Below, one piece after another: positions 18,131-27,039 of a stretch of 64,000 nucleotides of DNA; position 1 is the stretch's first letter, and each line of letters begins with the position of its first letter. The notes beneath the pieces were generated by a model, which saw only the letters and a program-made list of their open reading frames with translations, made no database searches and was not told where the DNA came from. Made by a program: the position numbers and the translations under genes. The stretch is from Litoreibacter ascidiaceicola (GTDB lineage Bacteria > Pseudomonadota > Alphaproteobacteria > Rhodobacterales > Rhodobacteraceae): positions 434,001 through 498,000 of the forward strand of contig NZ_FQUV01000002.1 in assembly GCF_900129235.1 (NCBI RefSeq). Direction: 5' to 3'.

Positions 18131-18236
18131 AAAATGTCCTGCGAATGCTGTCGTGCCGGAACGTCGAATATAGACAATCCGAGTAGTAGTTTGCCCGCCT
18201 CCAAGCTGTCAAATGTCGAATTAAGGCAATTCTGTG

Positions 18237-19115
18237 TCAGAAACGCATTTCATCGGCGGAAACCTGCGTCCAGTCTTTCATCCGGGCGCGGAACCAAGTT
18301 CGTTGACGCTTGGCATATTGACGCGAAGCGATAATCGCGCGGTCGCGGGCCTCTGACAGCGGAATTTCGCCATTTAGATGCGCCATAAGCTCAGGTCCGC
18401 CGATGGCCTTGGCGGAGGGGCGCTGGATGTCCCAATCAGATTGCAGCACCCGAACCTCGTCCAGCGCGCCCTTTTGCAGCATTTGGTCAAACCGGCGGAT
18501 GATCCGGTCGTCGAGCCACGGGACGGGGGCATTCAGCACAATCGCGGTGCAATCTTCACGGCGCAGGATGGGCGGCGGCGTTTCGGACTGCCACGCGCTG
18601 ATCGAGCGACCTGTGGCGTTCTGAACCTCCCACGCACGTTGCACACGCGCACGGTTCAGAACGTCGATGCGTCCGGTGGTCTCGGGGTCCAGATCCTGAA
18701 GCATATCTTCGCGGGTCAATTGCTCGGCCGCTGCGCGTATTTCAACAGGAATAGCGGGGATATCGGCCAAGCCTTGGGTGAGGGCTGTAAAGTTCAAACC
18801 GGTCCCCCCGACGATGATCGGACGGGACGGCTTGGCGAGTTCTGTCGTCACATCGCGGAGCCAATGTCCGGTCGAATAGGTCTCGCGGTAAGGCACGTGC
18901 CCGTAGAGCGTGTGGTCTGCCTGCGCCAATTCGCCTGCATCGGGGCGGGCCGACAAAAGCTGCCAGCAATCGAAGACCTGCAACGCATCGGCGTTGATGA
19001 TCGTGCCGCCCAGCTTGGTTGCGATCTGCAAGGCCAGCGCGGACTTGCCGGAGGCAGTTGGTCCGGCGATCAAAACCGGCTGTTCGGCTCCGATATGTTC
19101 AAGCAAAGGCAACAT
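18237..19115 (-). CDS. miaA: tRNA dimethylallyltransferase
   Basis: Transfers a dimethylallyl group from DMAPP to N6 of adenine 37 in tRNAs that read codons starting with U. The 292-residue protein has the P-loop [10 protein letters not shown] (residues 18-27), INADALQVF with the catalytic aspartate and the tRNA-recognition stretch [25 protein letters not shown] and the late [12 protein letters not shown] motif. The usual DSMQ/DSRQ motif is DALQ here, a mild variation. Same direction as the AraC gene downstream but separated by 106 bp; divergent from pyrH. Confidence 0.95.
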   Translation of the reverse strand: MLPLLEHIGAEQPVLIAGPTASGKSALALQIATKLGGTIINADALQVFDCWQLLSARPDAGELAQADHTLYGHVPYRETYSTGHWLRDVTTELAKPSRPIIVGGTGLNFTALTQGLADIPAIPVEIRAAAEQLTREDMLQDLDPETTGRIDVLNRARVQRAWEVQNATGRSISAWQSETPPPILRREDCTAIVLNAPVPWLDDRIIRRFDQMLQKGALDEVRVLQSDWDIQRPSAKAIGGPELMAHLNGEIPLSEARDRAIIASRQYAKRQRTWFRARMKDWTQVSADEMRF

Positions 19116-19250
19116 CGCGCGGTGGGTTTCCAGTTATTAACAGTTTGTCGCGGGCGGTCGGCGCTTGGCCGTTGAAACTTGCCGCGTTTTCCGACACTTT
19201 GCCACCAATTTGCAACTGCTCAAATCGTACCCCCAGAAAGGCTGCCCGCC

Positions 19251-19976
19251 ATGACCGATGCCTCCAAGACGACCTACAAACGCGTTATGTTGAAAATCTC
19301 CGGCGAGGCATTGATGGGGGATCAGGGATTCGGGCTGCATCCCCCAACGGTGGAACGGATCGCCCGCGAGGTGCAATCGGTCCACGAAATGGGCGTGGAA
19401 ATCTGCATGGTCATTGGTGGCGGCAACATTTTCCGCGGGCTTCAGGGCTCCGCGCAGGGGATGGAGCGGACGACGGCGGATTATATGGGCATGCTGGCCA
19501 CGGTGATGAATGCGCTGGCGATGCAGGGTGCGCTGGAAAGTCTAGGCATCCACACGCGGGTGATTTCGGCGATCACCATGAACGAGGTGGCCGAGCCCTA
19601 TATCCGCCGCCGCGCCGTGCGGCACTTGGAGAAGAAGCGCGTGTGCATCTTTGCCGCCGGAACGGGGAACCCTTACTTTACCACCGACACCGCCGCGACG
19701 CTGCGCGCCAACGAGATGTCGTGCGAGGCGATCTTCAAGGGCACCAAGGTCGACGGCGTTTATGACAAAGACCCCGCCAAGCATGACGACGCGGTGCGCT
19801 ATGACAAGGTCAGCTTTGATGACGTCCTGCAAAAGCGTCTTGGCGTGATGGACGCGTCCGCCATCGCACTGGCCCGCGACAACGACCTGCCGATCATCGT
19901 ATTCTCGCTGGACGAGCCGGGTGGCTTCAAAGGCATTCTGGCGGGCGAGGGGACGTATACGATCGTCGCGGATTGA
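19251..19976 (+). CDS. pyrH: Uridylate kinase (UMP kinase)
   Basis: Phosphorylates UMP to UDP, feeding pyrimidine nucleotides and UDP-sugars for cell-wall and lipid A synthesis. The 241-residue amino-acid-kinase-fold protein has [14 protein letters not shown] at the N terminus, [10 protein letters not shown], the MNEVAEPY segment, [16 protein letters not shown] and [10 protein letters not shown], all typical of bacterial PyrH. ATG at 19251 is chosen because it follows AGAAAGG and gives the standard N terminus. In most relatives frr follows directly; here 1.99 kb separate the two, filled by a toxin-immunity-like cluster. Confidence 0.97.
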   Translation: MTDASKTTYKRVMLKISGEALMGDQGFGLHPPTVERIAREVQSVHEMGVEICMVIGGGNIFRGLQGSAQGMERTTADYMGMLATVMNALAMQGALESLGIHTRVISAITMNEVAEPYIRRRAVRHLEKKRVCIFAAGTGNPYFTTDTAATLRANEMSCEAIFKGTKVDGVYDKDPAKHDDAVRYDKVSFDDVLQKRLGVMDASAIALARDNDLPIIVFSLDEPGGFKGILAGEGTYTIVAD

Positions 19977-20034
19977 CAGGTGATGGTCGGTCGGGACAGC
20001 ATTGCGTTATTATTTCGCGAGATTTTCCGATGCC

Positions 20035-20298
20035 ATGCTGACACTAACACCTGAGATGAAGAGTGCTTTGAATGACGAAGCACACAAAAAGAACGACCAC
20101 CAATTCGCGCTTCGGCTCAAAGATTGGTCGCCATCGCGGTTTGAGGCAATTAGCGACACGCAGCTTTCCGAGCAGGTCGGTTACGCGCGCAGGATTGCCG
20201 CATCCTTTGGCGTGCAAGCACCCTTGATGCGCGCCCGCTGGGTTATGATACACACCTGCCTTGCCCCCGACTTCTGGCGCAACGAAGCCGTGTATTGA
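20035..20298 (+). CDS. Small helical protein, possible T6SS-locus companion
   Basis: An 87-residue protein without signal peptide or membrane segment: acidic/basic N-terminal helix (LTPEMKSALNDEAHKKND), then a segment ending in SEQVGYARRIAASFGVQAPLMRAR and a short hydrophobic helix MIHTCLAPDFW. This pattern of helix, YAR/xxxYG helix and a final LGxDF-like end resembles short proteins found beside type VI secretion effectors, but the match is from memory and weak. An in-frame TTG at 20002 would lengthen it. It precedes, in the same direction, a Tox-REase-5-like gene, so a role as chaperone or adaptor is possible. Confidence 0.5.
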   Translation: MLTLTPEMKSALNDEAHKKNDHQFALRLKDWSPSRFEAISDTQLSEQVGYARRIAASFGVQAPLMRARWVMIHTCLAPDFWRNEAVY

Positions 20299-20408
20299 GA
20301 CCCTGACCGCAAAAACCGGCTCTGCCGATATCCGGTTTGGTGACGTTTGCGCATGTATGAAACTGATGCTGACCGATGCCGGTCGCGGTGCTGAGGTTTG
20401 GTGGTAGG

Positions 20409-21137
20409 ATGGCGGGACCTGCGGCAGCACGATGTATTGAAGTCCCGCTCCCCGGCGCGATCCTTGAGATTTGTGTAGGGCCGCCGCCGCCCGCGCCAGA
20501 CCTTCCGCCTGTCGAGTTTCCCGAGATCGGGCCTGACTTGCCGCCAGTGGATTTGCCGGACGTGGATGCCGGACCCGATACGGGCGCTGATATCGAGGCT
20601 CAATCATCGGCCGACACCAGAACAGAAATTTGCACCGAGGGATGCGTCGACTGCATCGCCGCACAGGCAGGCACCATCTTTCAGCGCACGTACTCCACAA
20701 CGCAGAGGACGCAAGTTCTTGGGTATAGGTACCAAAACCGGGTCATCCGTGCCAAAGGTGTAGGTCAGTTCTTCCCTCATGACCCGGCTACGGGGACTAT
20801 TTTCGAATGGATATATGCTGGCGTGAAATTCGATGGGCTAGTGCCGCATATTTGCAGGCTTCTAGAAGCCAAATGGGGCCATGATAGCTGGTTTAGGGAT
20901 GCCTTCAGCGAAGGCGGGCGCCCGACGATCCGAGACCAGTTCATCGAGAACGTACTTATGCCGAAAATCTTTGAGGAGGCTGTGCGGCACTATGGCGTCG
21001 TGCGTCCCGTTCATCCGGATGTCACGCTCGTATGGGTCTTCAGCGAAGTCGTTTTCAAAATCTTCATGTATGAGTTCTTCATTGGGCCGTTGACGCCGGG
21101 CGATATGTCGCTGGTTATCGAAACCCAAATTCTGTGA
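20409..21137 (+). CDS. Putative nuclease effector, Tox-REase-5 domain
   Basis: A 242-residue protein in three parts. Residues 1-25 are hydrophobic (MAGPAAARCIEVPLPGAI). Residues 25-60 are a proline-rich acidic linker (PPPPAPDLPPVEFPEI). Then comes a CTEGCVDC cysteine cluster and a domain matching the restriction-endonuclease-fold toxin Tox-REase-5: YRYQNRVIRAKG, EWIYAGVKFDGL and LLEAKWGHD, which supply the Asp and Glu-x-Lys of a PD-(D/E)xK nuclease site. Related proteins such as Pseudomonas TseT are type VI secretion DNase effectors. No PAAR or VgrG part is present. ATG at 20409 has GAGG ten bases upstream. Rare codons (ATA, CTA, AGG) appear in this gene, hinting at acquisition. Confidence 0.7.
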   Translation: MAGPAAARCIEVPLPGAILEICVGPPPPAPDLPPVEFPEIGPDLPPVDLPDVDAGPDTGADIEAQSSADTRTEICTEGCVDCIAAQAGTIFQRTYSTTQRTQVLGYRYQNRVIRAKGVGQFFPHDPATGTIFEWIYAGVKFDGLVPHICRLLEAKWGHDSWFRDAFSEGGRPTIRDQFIENVLMPKIFEEAVRHYGVVRPVHPDVTLVWVFSEVVFKIFMYEFFIGPLTPGDMSLVIETQIL

Positions 21138-21149
21138 TCGGAGCGCAAT

Positions 21150-21896
21150 ATGAGTATCGACCTGTCCATAAACGCCGTGTACGCGCCCTTAAGATGGGCG
21201 CTGCCTGACGCGGTATCAGCGTTCCAACAGCTATTGCAGGCGCTGAGCCAGACACCGTTTTGCGAGGATACCTGGTGGGTCGAAACGCCGCGCGGGGAAG
21301 GGGATGATGCCCGCCTTGATGCATTGGGGCAGGTGTCCGATCTGGTCGCTTGGTTCGAAGAGCGTGAAGCGATGATCTTCGATGGTGAGGACCGCGTGGG
21401 GCCGCGCACGGTCTACGCGTCGGGAGGCGCCGAAACCGCGCGACGTTACAAGCTACAACTGTCTTGGGATGCCCAGTTCGGCCAAAGTGGGCTGACCTTC
21501 GACATTTTCGCCCCACACCCTCAACGCGGACTGACCGCGGCCCTTATGAGAGATGTCTGCGCGGCGATAATTGACTGGCAACGTCCTATGCACATAAACG
21601 GAATGCCGACGCGCTACCGGGCGGAATACCATCCGCTGGATGTCGCTCGCTTGGGAGTAGGATGGCTTGGATGGGTTCCTTTTGAAGTAGCCCGAGGCAA
21701 CCTCCCAGAGGCTGAAATCATAAATGCGATGTCCTGGGGCACATTTGTGGCGTCTCAAGCAGACTATTGGGCAGCATCCGGCCCTCAAAAAAACGCGGAT
21801 GCAATTGCGCGTGCGCAAGCCTTGGACCTTCGTCTGAACCAGTTGGGGGTGTTGCCCACATCAGTGGAACTGGAACGTGGCGATTGGGGACGCTAG
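21150..21896 (+). CDS. Putative immunity protein (Imm52-like)
   Basis: A 248-residue cytoplasmic protein, no signal or membrane segment. It starts 12 bases after the toxin gene with GGAG upstream of ATG. Position, size and the recurring tryptophan/aspartate-rich pattern (FCEDTWWVETPRG near residue 36, YKLQLSWDAQFGQSGL, and GWLGWVPF) agree with Imm52, the immunity family that accompanies Tox-REase-5 toxins. The assignment rests mostly on the neighbouring toxin; sequence similarity was not tested. Its expected job is to bind and block the nuclease in the producing cell. Confidence 0.6.
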   Translation: MSIDLSINAVYAPLRWALPDAVSAFQQLLQALSQTPFCEDTWWVETPRGEGDDARLDALGQVSDLVAWFEEREAMIFDGEDRVGPRTVYASGGAETARRYKLQLSWDAQFGQSGLTFDIFAPHPQRGLTAALMRDVCAAIIDWQRPMHINGMPTRYRAEYHPLDVARLGVGWLGWVPFEVARGNLPEAEIINAMSWGTFVASQADYWAASGPQKNADAIARAQALDLRLNQLGVLPTSVELERGDWGR

Positions 21897-21965
21897 GGAC
21901 CTCTGGTCATGGCGTGTGGGTTGGTTTAGACAATTGGCAAAGAACAAATAGACGAGACCATTCCC

Positions 21966-22529
21966 ATGTCTGAAGACTTCATGCTCGACACCGACGATAT
22001 TCAACGCCGTATGGACGGCGCGATGGCATCCTTGCGGACCGAATTCGGCTCGCTGCGCACCGGGCGCGCATCGGGATCAATGCTGGAGCCGGTGATGGTC
22101 GATGCCTACGGCTCCATGACCCCGATCAACCAAGTGGGTACGGTGAACGTCCCGGAGCCGCGCATGGTGACGATCAATGTGTGGGACAAGGGACTTGTCG
22201 GAAAAGTGGAAAAAGCCATTCGGGAGAGTGGCTTGGGGATCAATCCTCAACTAAACGGCACGATTATTATGCTGCCGATCCCTGAATTGAACGAAGAGCG
22301 CCGCCGCGAGTTGACCAAGGTGGCGGGCCAATACGCAGAGCATGCCCGTGTGGCGATCCGCAACATTCGCCGTGACGCGATGGATCAGATCAAAAAGGCC
22401 AAGGCTGACGGGATGAGCGAGGACGACCAGAAATTCTGGGAGTCCGCAGTTCAGGACATGATCGACGCGCAGATCAAGCTGGTGGATCAGGCGCTAGAGA
22501 ACAAGCAAGAAGAGATCATGCAAGTTTAG
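21966..22529 (+). CDS. frr: Ribosome recycling factor
   Basis: Acts with EF-G to split post-termination ribosomes. The 187-residue protein is full length and has the RRF hallmarks LRTGRAS (domain I helix), [21 protein letters not shown] (in domain II), [24 protein letters not shown] and the long C-terminal helices ending EEIMQV. ATG at 21966 gives the expected N terminus [11 protein letters not shown]. Normally adjacent to pyrH; here displaced by the toxin-immunity insert. A hairpin follows the stop codon, so uppS may have its own promoter as well. Confidence 0.97.
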   Translation: MSEDFMLDTDDIQRRMDGAMASLRTEFGSLRTGRASGSMLEPVMVDAYGSMTPINQVGTVNVPEPRMVTINVWDKGLVGKVEKAIRESGLGINPQLNGTIIMLPIPELNEERRRELTKVAGQYAEHARVAIRNIRRDAMDQIKKAKADGMSEDDQKFWESAVQDMIDAQIKLVDQALENKQEEIMQV

Positions 22530-22540
22530 ATGTGAAATTC

Positions 22541-22576
22541 CCCGCAACGGATCGACTGACACGTGCGGGCATTTTT
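22541..22576 (+). terminator. Hairpin with T-run between frr and uppS
   Basis: CCCGCA (22541-22546) and TGCGGG (22564-22569), long 17-nt loop that may pair further, then CATTTTTG. A moderate intrinsic terminator; partial read-through to uppS is likely. Confidence 0.45.
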
Positions 22577-22615
22577 GATAAAGAAGATTAACGAATAATA
22601 AATTGAGGTAACGAA

Positions 22616-23341
22616 ATGAGCGCTGTGGATATCAATCCGAATGGGCCCAAACATGTTGCCATCATTATGGATGGCAACGGCAGATGGGCGACGCAGCGCA
22701 ACCGGCCCCGGCTGTTCGGCCACCAAGCGGGTGCGAAACGCGTCCGTCAGGCCGTGGAGACCTGCCCTGAATTGGGCGTCAAGTACTTGACAATGTTTGC
22801 ATTTTCGACCGAGAACTGGAAGCGCACCCAATCCGAAGTGTCGGGTTTGATGGCGCTGTTCCGTCGCTATATCCAGCGCGAGGCCAATTATCTGCACCGC
22901 CTCGGCACGCGGGTCCGCTTCATCGGGGACCGCGAAAAGCTGGACAAGAAGCTTCAAGCGTTGATGGATTACCTTGAAAAGCTGACCGAAAAGAACGACA
23001 CGACGCACCTGACGATTGCGCTGAACTACGGCGCGCGGGACGAGGTGACCCGTGCCACGCAGCGTTTGGCCGTGGAAATCGCGGAAAAGCGCCTATTGCC
23101 GGAGCAGGTGAATTCGGAAGTTCTGGCCTCGTTCCTCGATACCTATGTTTTGCCGGATCCTGATCTGGTGATCCGCACCTCCGGCGAGGCGCGTATTTCC
23201 AACTTTCTGCTATGGCAATCGGCCTATGCCGAGTATGAATTTATCGACACCCACTGGCCTGATTTCACGCCAGAGGTGTTCACCAGCGTTGTGGCCCGTT
23301 ATGGCAGTCGCGACCGTCGCTTTGGCGCTGTGAAGGCCTGA
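22616..23341 (+). CDS. uppS: Isoprenyl transferase (undecaprenyl diphosphate synthase)
   Basis: Cis-prenyltransferase that extends farnesyl diphosphate to undecaprenyl diphosphate, the lipid carrier for peptidoglycan and O-antigen. The 241-residue product has IIMDGNGRWATQR with the catalytic aspartate, FGHQAGAKRVRQ, FAFSTENWKR, LNYGARDEVTRA and the C-terminal DLVIRTSGEARISNFLLWQSAY-type substrate-binding region (core RTSGEARISNFLLWQ). GAGG lies before the ATG. It heads uppS-cdsA-dxr-rseP. In some Rhodobacterales the annotation is simply isoprenyl transferase because chain length is untested. Confidence 0.96.
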   Translation: MSAVDINPNGPKHVAIIMDGNGRWATQRNRPRLFGHQAGAKRVRQAVETCPELGVKYLTMFAFSTENWKRTQSEVSGLMALFRRYIQREANYLHRLGTRVRFIGDREKLDKKLQALMDYLEKLTEKNDTTHLTIALNYGARDEVTRATQRLAVEIAEKRLLPEQVNSEVLASFLDTYVLPDPDLVIRTSGEARISNFLLWQSAYAEYEFIDTHWPDFTPEVFTSVVARYGSRDRRFGAVKA

Positions 23342-23373
23342 AGGCCGTTCGCCTGCAATTCTAGGGAGGCGAC

Positions 23374-24168
23374 ATGAGCGCATCATCTGAAAAATTTTCT
23401 GATCTAGCGGCCCGTATGAGTTCGGCCGCTGTCATGGCCGTTGTCGGGATCGGTGCCGTCTGGGCGGGTGGCTTCTGGTTCATGGCGCTGCTGACGGTTG
23501 TGTGCGGGGCATTGGTTTGGGAACTGGTCCGCATGCTGGGGGCAGGGCAAAACCGCGCTTTGACCATGGGGGCATTGGCGGCTGGATCGTTTCTGGCGGT
23601 GAGCTTGTTGCCACCGGGCCTAGGACTGCCGTTCATTCTGGTCCCTGCAATGGCGGGCATCGCGTTGCTGTCGAGCAACCGGACGCTCTACATGGTGTTT
23701 GCTGCGTTGATCGTGATTTCGTGCTACGGGCTTGCGATCCTCCGCGTTGATTTCGGCTTTGTCTGGATGCTTTGGCTGGCCTTGGTGGTTATCGCCACCG
23801 ACGTGCTGGGCTATTTTGCGGGGCGGATATTCGGCGGCCCGAAGTTCTGGCCGCGCGTCAGCCCCAAGAAAACATGGTCCGGCACCGTAGCGGGCTGGGT
23901 TGCGGCGGCGCTGGTGGGCGCGGCATTCATGACGGTCCCGGGGGTGGGGCTCGAGATATTGGGCATATCGGTGGCCATCTCCATGGCATCGCAGATGGGG
24001 GACATCGCTGAAAGCGCTGTGAAGCGGAAGATGGGCGTGAAGGATTCGTCGAACCTGATCCCCGGTCATGGCGGCGTGTTCGACCGCTTTGACGGGATGC
24101 TGGGCGCGTCGGTGTTCTTGCTGCTGATCGAGCAAGTCGTTGATTTTCCACCGGCATTGATTGGCTGA
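23374..24168 (+). CDS. cdsA: Phosphatidate cytidylyltransferase
   Basis: Makes CDP-diacylglycerol from phosphatidic acid and CTP at the inner membrane, the branch point of phospholipid synthesis. The 264-residue polytopic protein has about seven hydrophobic segments and the CdsA signature near the C terminus: SQMGDIAESAVKRKMGVKDS followed by NLIPGHGGVFDRFD. GGGAGG precedes the ATG. It overlaps dxr by one base (TGATG), so translation of the two is coupled. Confidence 0.96.
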   Translation: MSASSEKFSDLAARMSSAAVMAVVGIGAVWAGGFWFMALLTVVCGALVWELVRMLGAGQNRALTMGALAAGSFLAVSLLPPGLGLPFILVPAMAGIALLSSNRTLYMVFAALIVISCYGLAILRVDFGFVWMLWLALVVIATDVLGYFAGRIFGGPKFWPRVSPKKTWSGTVAGWVAAALVGAAFMTVPGVGLEILGISVAISMASQMGDIAESAVKRKMGVKDSSNLIPGHGGVFDRFDGMLGASVFLLLIEQVVDFPPALIG

Positions 24169-25343
24169 TGCGCAAAGTCACGATCTTTGGCTCCACCGGC
24201 TCGATCGGGGAAAACACGGTCGATCTGATCGCGCGTGCACCTGAGCACTATGACGTGGTGGTATTAACAGGCGGGCGTAATGTGGCGCGTTTGGCAGAGC
24301 AGGCGATTTCGCTCAACGCCGAGCTTGCGGTGACGGCGTTTGACGACTGCTATGACGATTTGAAGGCCGCACTTTCCGGAACAGGGATCGAAGTTGCCGC
24401 AGGTGTAGCTGCCTTGGCGGACGCGGCGGACCGCAAGGCGGATTGGTTCATGTCGGCGATCGTCGGGGCCGCCGGTTTGGTGCCGGGGCTTCGCGCCTTG
24501 CGTCATGGCACAATTCTGGCGTTGGCCAATAAGGAATCCCTTGTCACAGCGGGGCCGTATCTGATGGCCGAGGCGCGGAAATACGGGGCGACCATTCTGC
24601 CCGTGGACAGCGAACACTCCGCCGTTTTCCAAGCCCTTGTGGGGGAGGATATGAAAGCGGTCGAGCGCATTATTATCACCGCCTCCGGCGGCGCTTTTCG
24701 CGATTGGCCCCTACAAGCGCTGGAGACGGCGACCTTGGCGGAGGCCTCCGCGCATCCGAACTGGGATATGGGGCAACGTATCACCATCGACAGCGCGTCG
24801 ATGTTTAACAAGGCGATGGAACTTATTGAGACAAAAGAGTTCTTTGGTGTCGATGCGGATAAGATTGAGGCCGTCGTGCATCCTGAAAGCCTGATCCATG
24901 CGCTGGTTGGTTTCAACGACGGGGCGCTGATGGCGCATCTTGGACCGCCCGATATGCGCCATGCCATCGGCTATGCGCTGCACTGGCCCGATCGCGGGCA
25001 TGTCCCTGTCGCGCGGCTAGATCTGGCGCAGATCGGAAGCCTGAATTTCAGACCCGCCGACGAAGACAGATATCCCGCGCTGCGCATCGCGCGCGATGTG
25101 ATGCAAACGGGCGGGTTGTCCGGCGCTGCCTTCAACGCCTCCAAAGAGGCCGCATTGGACGCGTTCATTGCGGGCAAGATCGGATTTCAGGATATGGCGC
25201 GGCTTGTTGACAAAGTTTTGAACCGTTTACAGCAGCGTAATGGTCTTAGTTGCGACATACTCACCCTTGATAAGGTGCTTGCCACGGACCATTTGGCACG
25301 CAAGACCACACAAGACATGATGCAAGACGCAACGGTGCGCTAG
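24168..25343 (+). CDS. dxr: 1-deoxy-D-xylulose 5-phosphate reductoisomerase
   Basis: NADPH-dependent second step of the MEP isoprenoid pathway, giving 2-C-methyl-D-erythritol 4-phosphate. The 391-residue protein begins with the NADPH-binding GSTGSIGENTVDL, and shows LANKESLVTAG, PVDSEHSAVFQAL with metal/substrate-binding residues, TASGGAFRDW, and HPNWDMGQRITIDSASMFNK (20 residues), all diagnostic. It is placed between cdsA and rseP, the usual order. Product feeds UppS two genes upstream. Confidence 0.97.
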   Translation: MRKVTIFGSTGSIGENTVDLIARAPEHYDVVVLTGGRNVARLAEQAISLNAELAVTAFDDCYDDLKAALSGTGIEVAAGVAALADAADRKADWFMSAIVGAAGLVPGLRALRHGTILALANKESLVTAGPYLMAEARKYGATILPVDSEHSAVFQALVGEDMKAVERIIITASGGAFRDWPLQALETATLAEASAHPNWDMGQRITIDSASMFNKAMELIETKEFFGVDADKIEAVVHPESLIHALVGFNDGALMAHLGPPDMRHAIGYALHWPDRGHVPVARLDLAQIGSLNFRPADEDRYPALRIARDVMQTGGLSGAAFNASKEAALDAFIAGKIGFQDMARLVDKVLNRLQQRNGLSCDILTLDKVLATDHLARKTTQDMMQDATVR

Positions 25344-25375
25344 ACACCGGAAAACGAGACGCGAAAGGGCGGTTT

Positions 25376-26710
25376 ATGGATATTTTGGGGATGCTTCCGT
25401 CGTTTGGCGGCTTTGTCGGCTCGTTGGTCGCCTTTGTCGTGGCGTTGAGCGTGATCGTAGCGATTCACGAATACGGCCATTACATCGTGGGCCGCTGGTG
25501 CGGCATTCATGCGGAAGTGTTCTCGTTGGGGTTCGGTCCCGTGCTGTTTTCGGGCGTCGACAAGCGCGGCACCCGTTGGCAGATCGCGGCTTTGCCGTTT
25601 GGCGGATATGTCAAATTTCTGGGGGATTCGGACGCGGCATCCGGCAAGGATGGCGACGCGATCACCGGGCTAAGCGAGACCGAGCGGAAACGCACCATGC
25701 ACGGGGCCGATCTGTGGCGACGTGCGGCGACCGTGGCGGCAGGCCCTGTCTTCAACTTTATTCTATCCATTCTGGTCTTTGCGGGCATATTCCTGTTTTC
25801 AGGCACCACGACGGATGAAGCGATCATCGGCAAACTCAAACCGCTGCCTGGCGAGGTTGAACTGTTCCAAGAAGGCGACCGAATCTTACGTGTTGGCGAC
25901 GCCGAAATCACAGATTTGGAGGGCTTCTACCTTGCGGCCCGTGACGCCGCACCCGCACCGACGGTTTCCTATGAGGTCGAACGCGACGGGCAAGTGGTGA
26001 GTTTTGACAGCGTATTCCCGTTCCCACCGGTTATTGACCAGTTGCAGCCGAAATCGGCCGCGATGGATGGTGGTTTGGAAGTGGGCGATGTCATCCAATC
26101 GGTCAACGGAACACCTGTCTTTGCGCTGAGCGAAGTGCAAGTCGCCGCCCAAAGCAACGAGGACAAGCCTTTGGACCTTCTGGTTTGGCGCAATGGGGAG
26201 GTGCTGGAGAAAACACTGACACCGCGCCAACGTGATTTGCCCACGGCTGACGGATTCGAGACGCGCTGGCTGATCGGCTTCTCCGGCGGGGCATTTTTCG
26301 AGCCGACCCGTCAGACGCTTGGGGCAGGGGACGCGCTCTGGGGTGGCGTGCGCCAGACGTGGTTCATCGCGCAATCGAGCCTGTCGGGCATGTGGCATAT
26401 GATTACGGGAGCGATCAGTTCGTGCAATATCCAGGGCCCGATTGGCATCGCACAAACCTCCGGTGATATGGCCTCGCAAGGTGCGGCCGAGTTCATCTGG
26501 TTTATTGCGGTTCTGTCCACCGCGGTTGGATTGCTTAACCTTTTCCCAATACCTGTGCTGGATGGTGGGCATCTGGTGTTCCACGCCTATGAGGCCGTTG
26601 TCGGGCGTCCGCCAAGCGACAAAGCGCTGAACGCGATGATGATGGGCGGGCTGGTTTTGCTGCTGTCTTTGATGGTGTTTGCCTTAACAAATGACTTCTT
26701 TTGCGCGTGA
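25376..26710 (+). CDS. rseP: Site-2 metalloprotease RseP
   Basis: Inner-membrane zinc protease that cuts transmembrane anti-sigma factors and leftover signal peptides. The 444-residue protein has HEYGH at residues 31-35 in the first helix, the GFGPVLFS segment, PDZ-like domains in the periplasmic middle part (about residues 130-290), and NLFPIPVLDGGH near the C terminus with the third zinc ligand. Transmembrane helices sit near residues 12-35, 120-142, 375-400 and 420-440. It lies between dxr and bamA as in most Proteobacteria. No anti-sigma factor gene is in the window. Confidence 0.96.
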   Translation: MDILGMLPSFGGFVGSLVAFVVALSVIVAIHEYGHYIVGRWCGIHAEVFSLGFGPVLFSGVDKRGTRWQIAALPFGGYVKFLGDSDAASGKDGDAITGLSETERKRTMHGADLWRRAATVAAGPVFNFILSILVFAGIFLFSGTTTDEAIIGKLKPLPGEVELFQEGDRILRVGDAEITDLEGFYLAARDAAPAPTVSYEVERDGQVVSFDSVFPFPPVIDQLQPKSAAMDGGLEVGDVIQSVNGTPVFALSEVQVAAQSNEDKPLDLLVWRNGEVLEKTLTPRQRDLPTADGFETRWLIGFSGGAFFEPTRQTLGAGDALWGGVRQTWFIAQSSLSGMWHMITGAISSCNIQGPIGIAQTSGDMASQGAAEFIWFIAVLSTAVGLLNLFPIPVLDGGHLVFHAYEAVVGRPPSDKALNAMMMGGLVLLLSLMVFALTNDFFCA

Positions 26711-26774
26711 AGCTGCCGTATTGGCGCCACAATTGAAGGGCAAAAAGGGTCCGTATTCGTGAGGGAACGGACCC

Positions 26775-26900
26775 ATGCAACACATTCAAAGCAGCTATCA
26801 AGGCCTGAGCCTTTTGATCAGCCTCAATTGGGACCGCCTGCTATGGCCGGTTGCCATCGTCGCAGCACTTGCAACAGCAGGACTGCTCGCCGGACTTTGA
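26775..26900 (+). CDS. Small single-pass membrane protein, unknown function
   Basis: A 41-codon gene in the 329-bp gap between rseP and bamA. It reads MQHIQSSYQGLSLLISLNWD, then RLLWPVAIVAALATAGLLAG and a final L: a short polar N terminus, then one hydrophobic helix of about 19 residues. GAGGGAACGG sits just before the ATG at good distance, and an intrinsic terminator follows the stop. Such roughly 40-residue WDRLLWP-helix proteins are, from memory, common in Rhodobacterales. Function unknown; membrane insertion is predicted. Confidence 0.6.
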   Translation: MQHIQSSYQGLSLLISLNWDRLLWPVAIVAALATAGLLAGL

Positions 26901-26930
26901 TCCGCTGAAATATCTGTAACAAACCGAGAT

Positions 26931-26962
26931 AAAAGACGCCTGTTTTCAGCGTGTCTTTTTTG
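26931..26962 (+). terminator. Terminator between the small membrane protein and bamA
   Basis: AAAAGACGC and GCGTGTCTTTT arms (26931-26939 and 26949-26959, one small bulge) followed by TTTTTT. This separates bamA from the upstream uppS-rseP transcript, so bamA probably has its own promoter in 26963-27039. Confidence 0.7.
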
Positions 26963-27039
26963 GGCTTCGTTTTGACAAGTGTGCAGACTCGGGCTAGACC
27001 GAACACACAATATAGAGTGTCAGAGCGGGACCCAAACAC

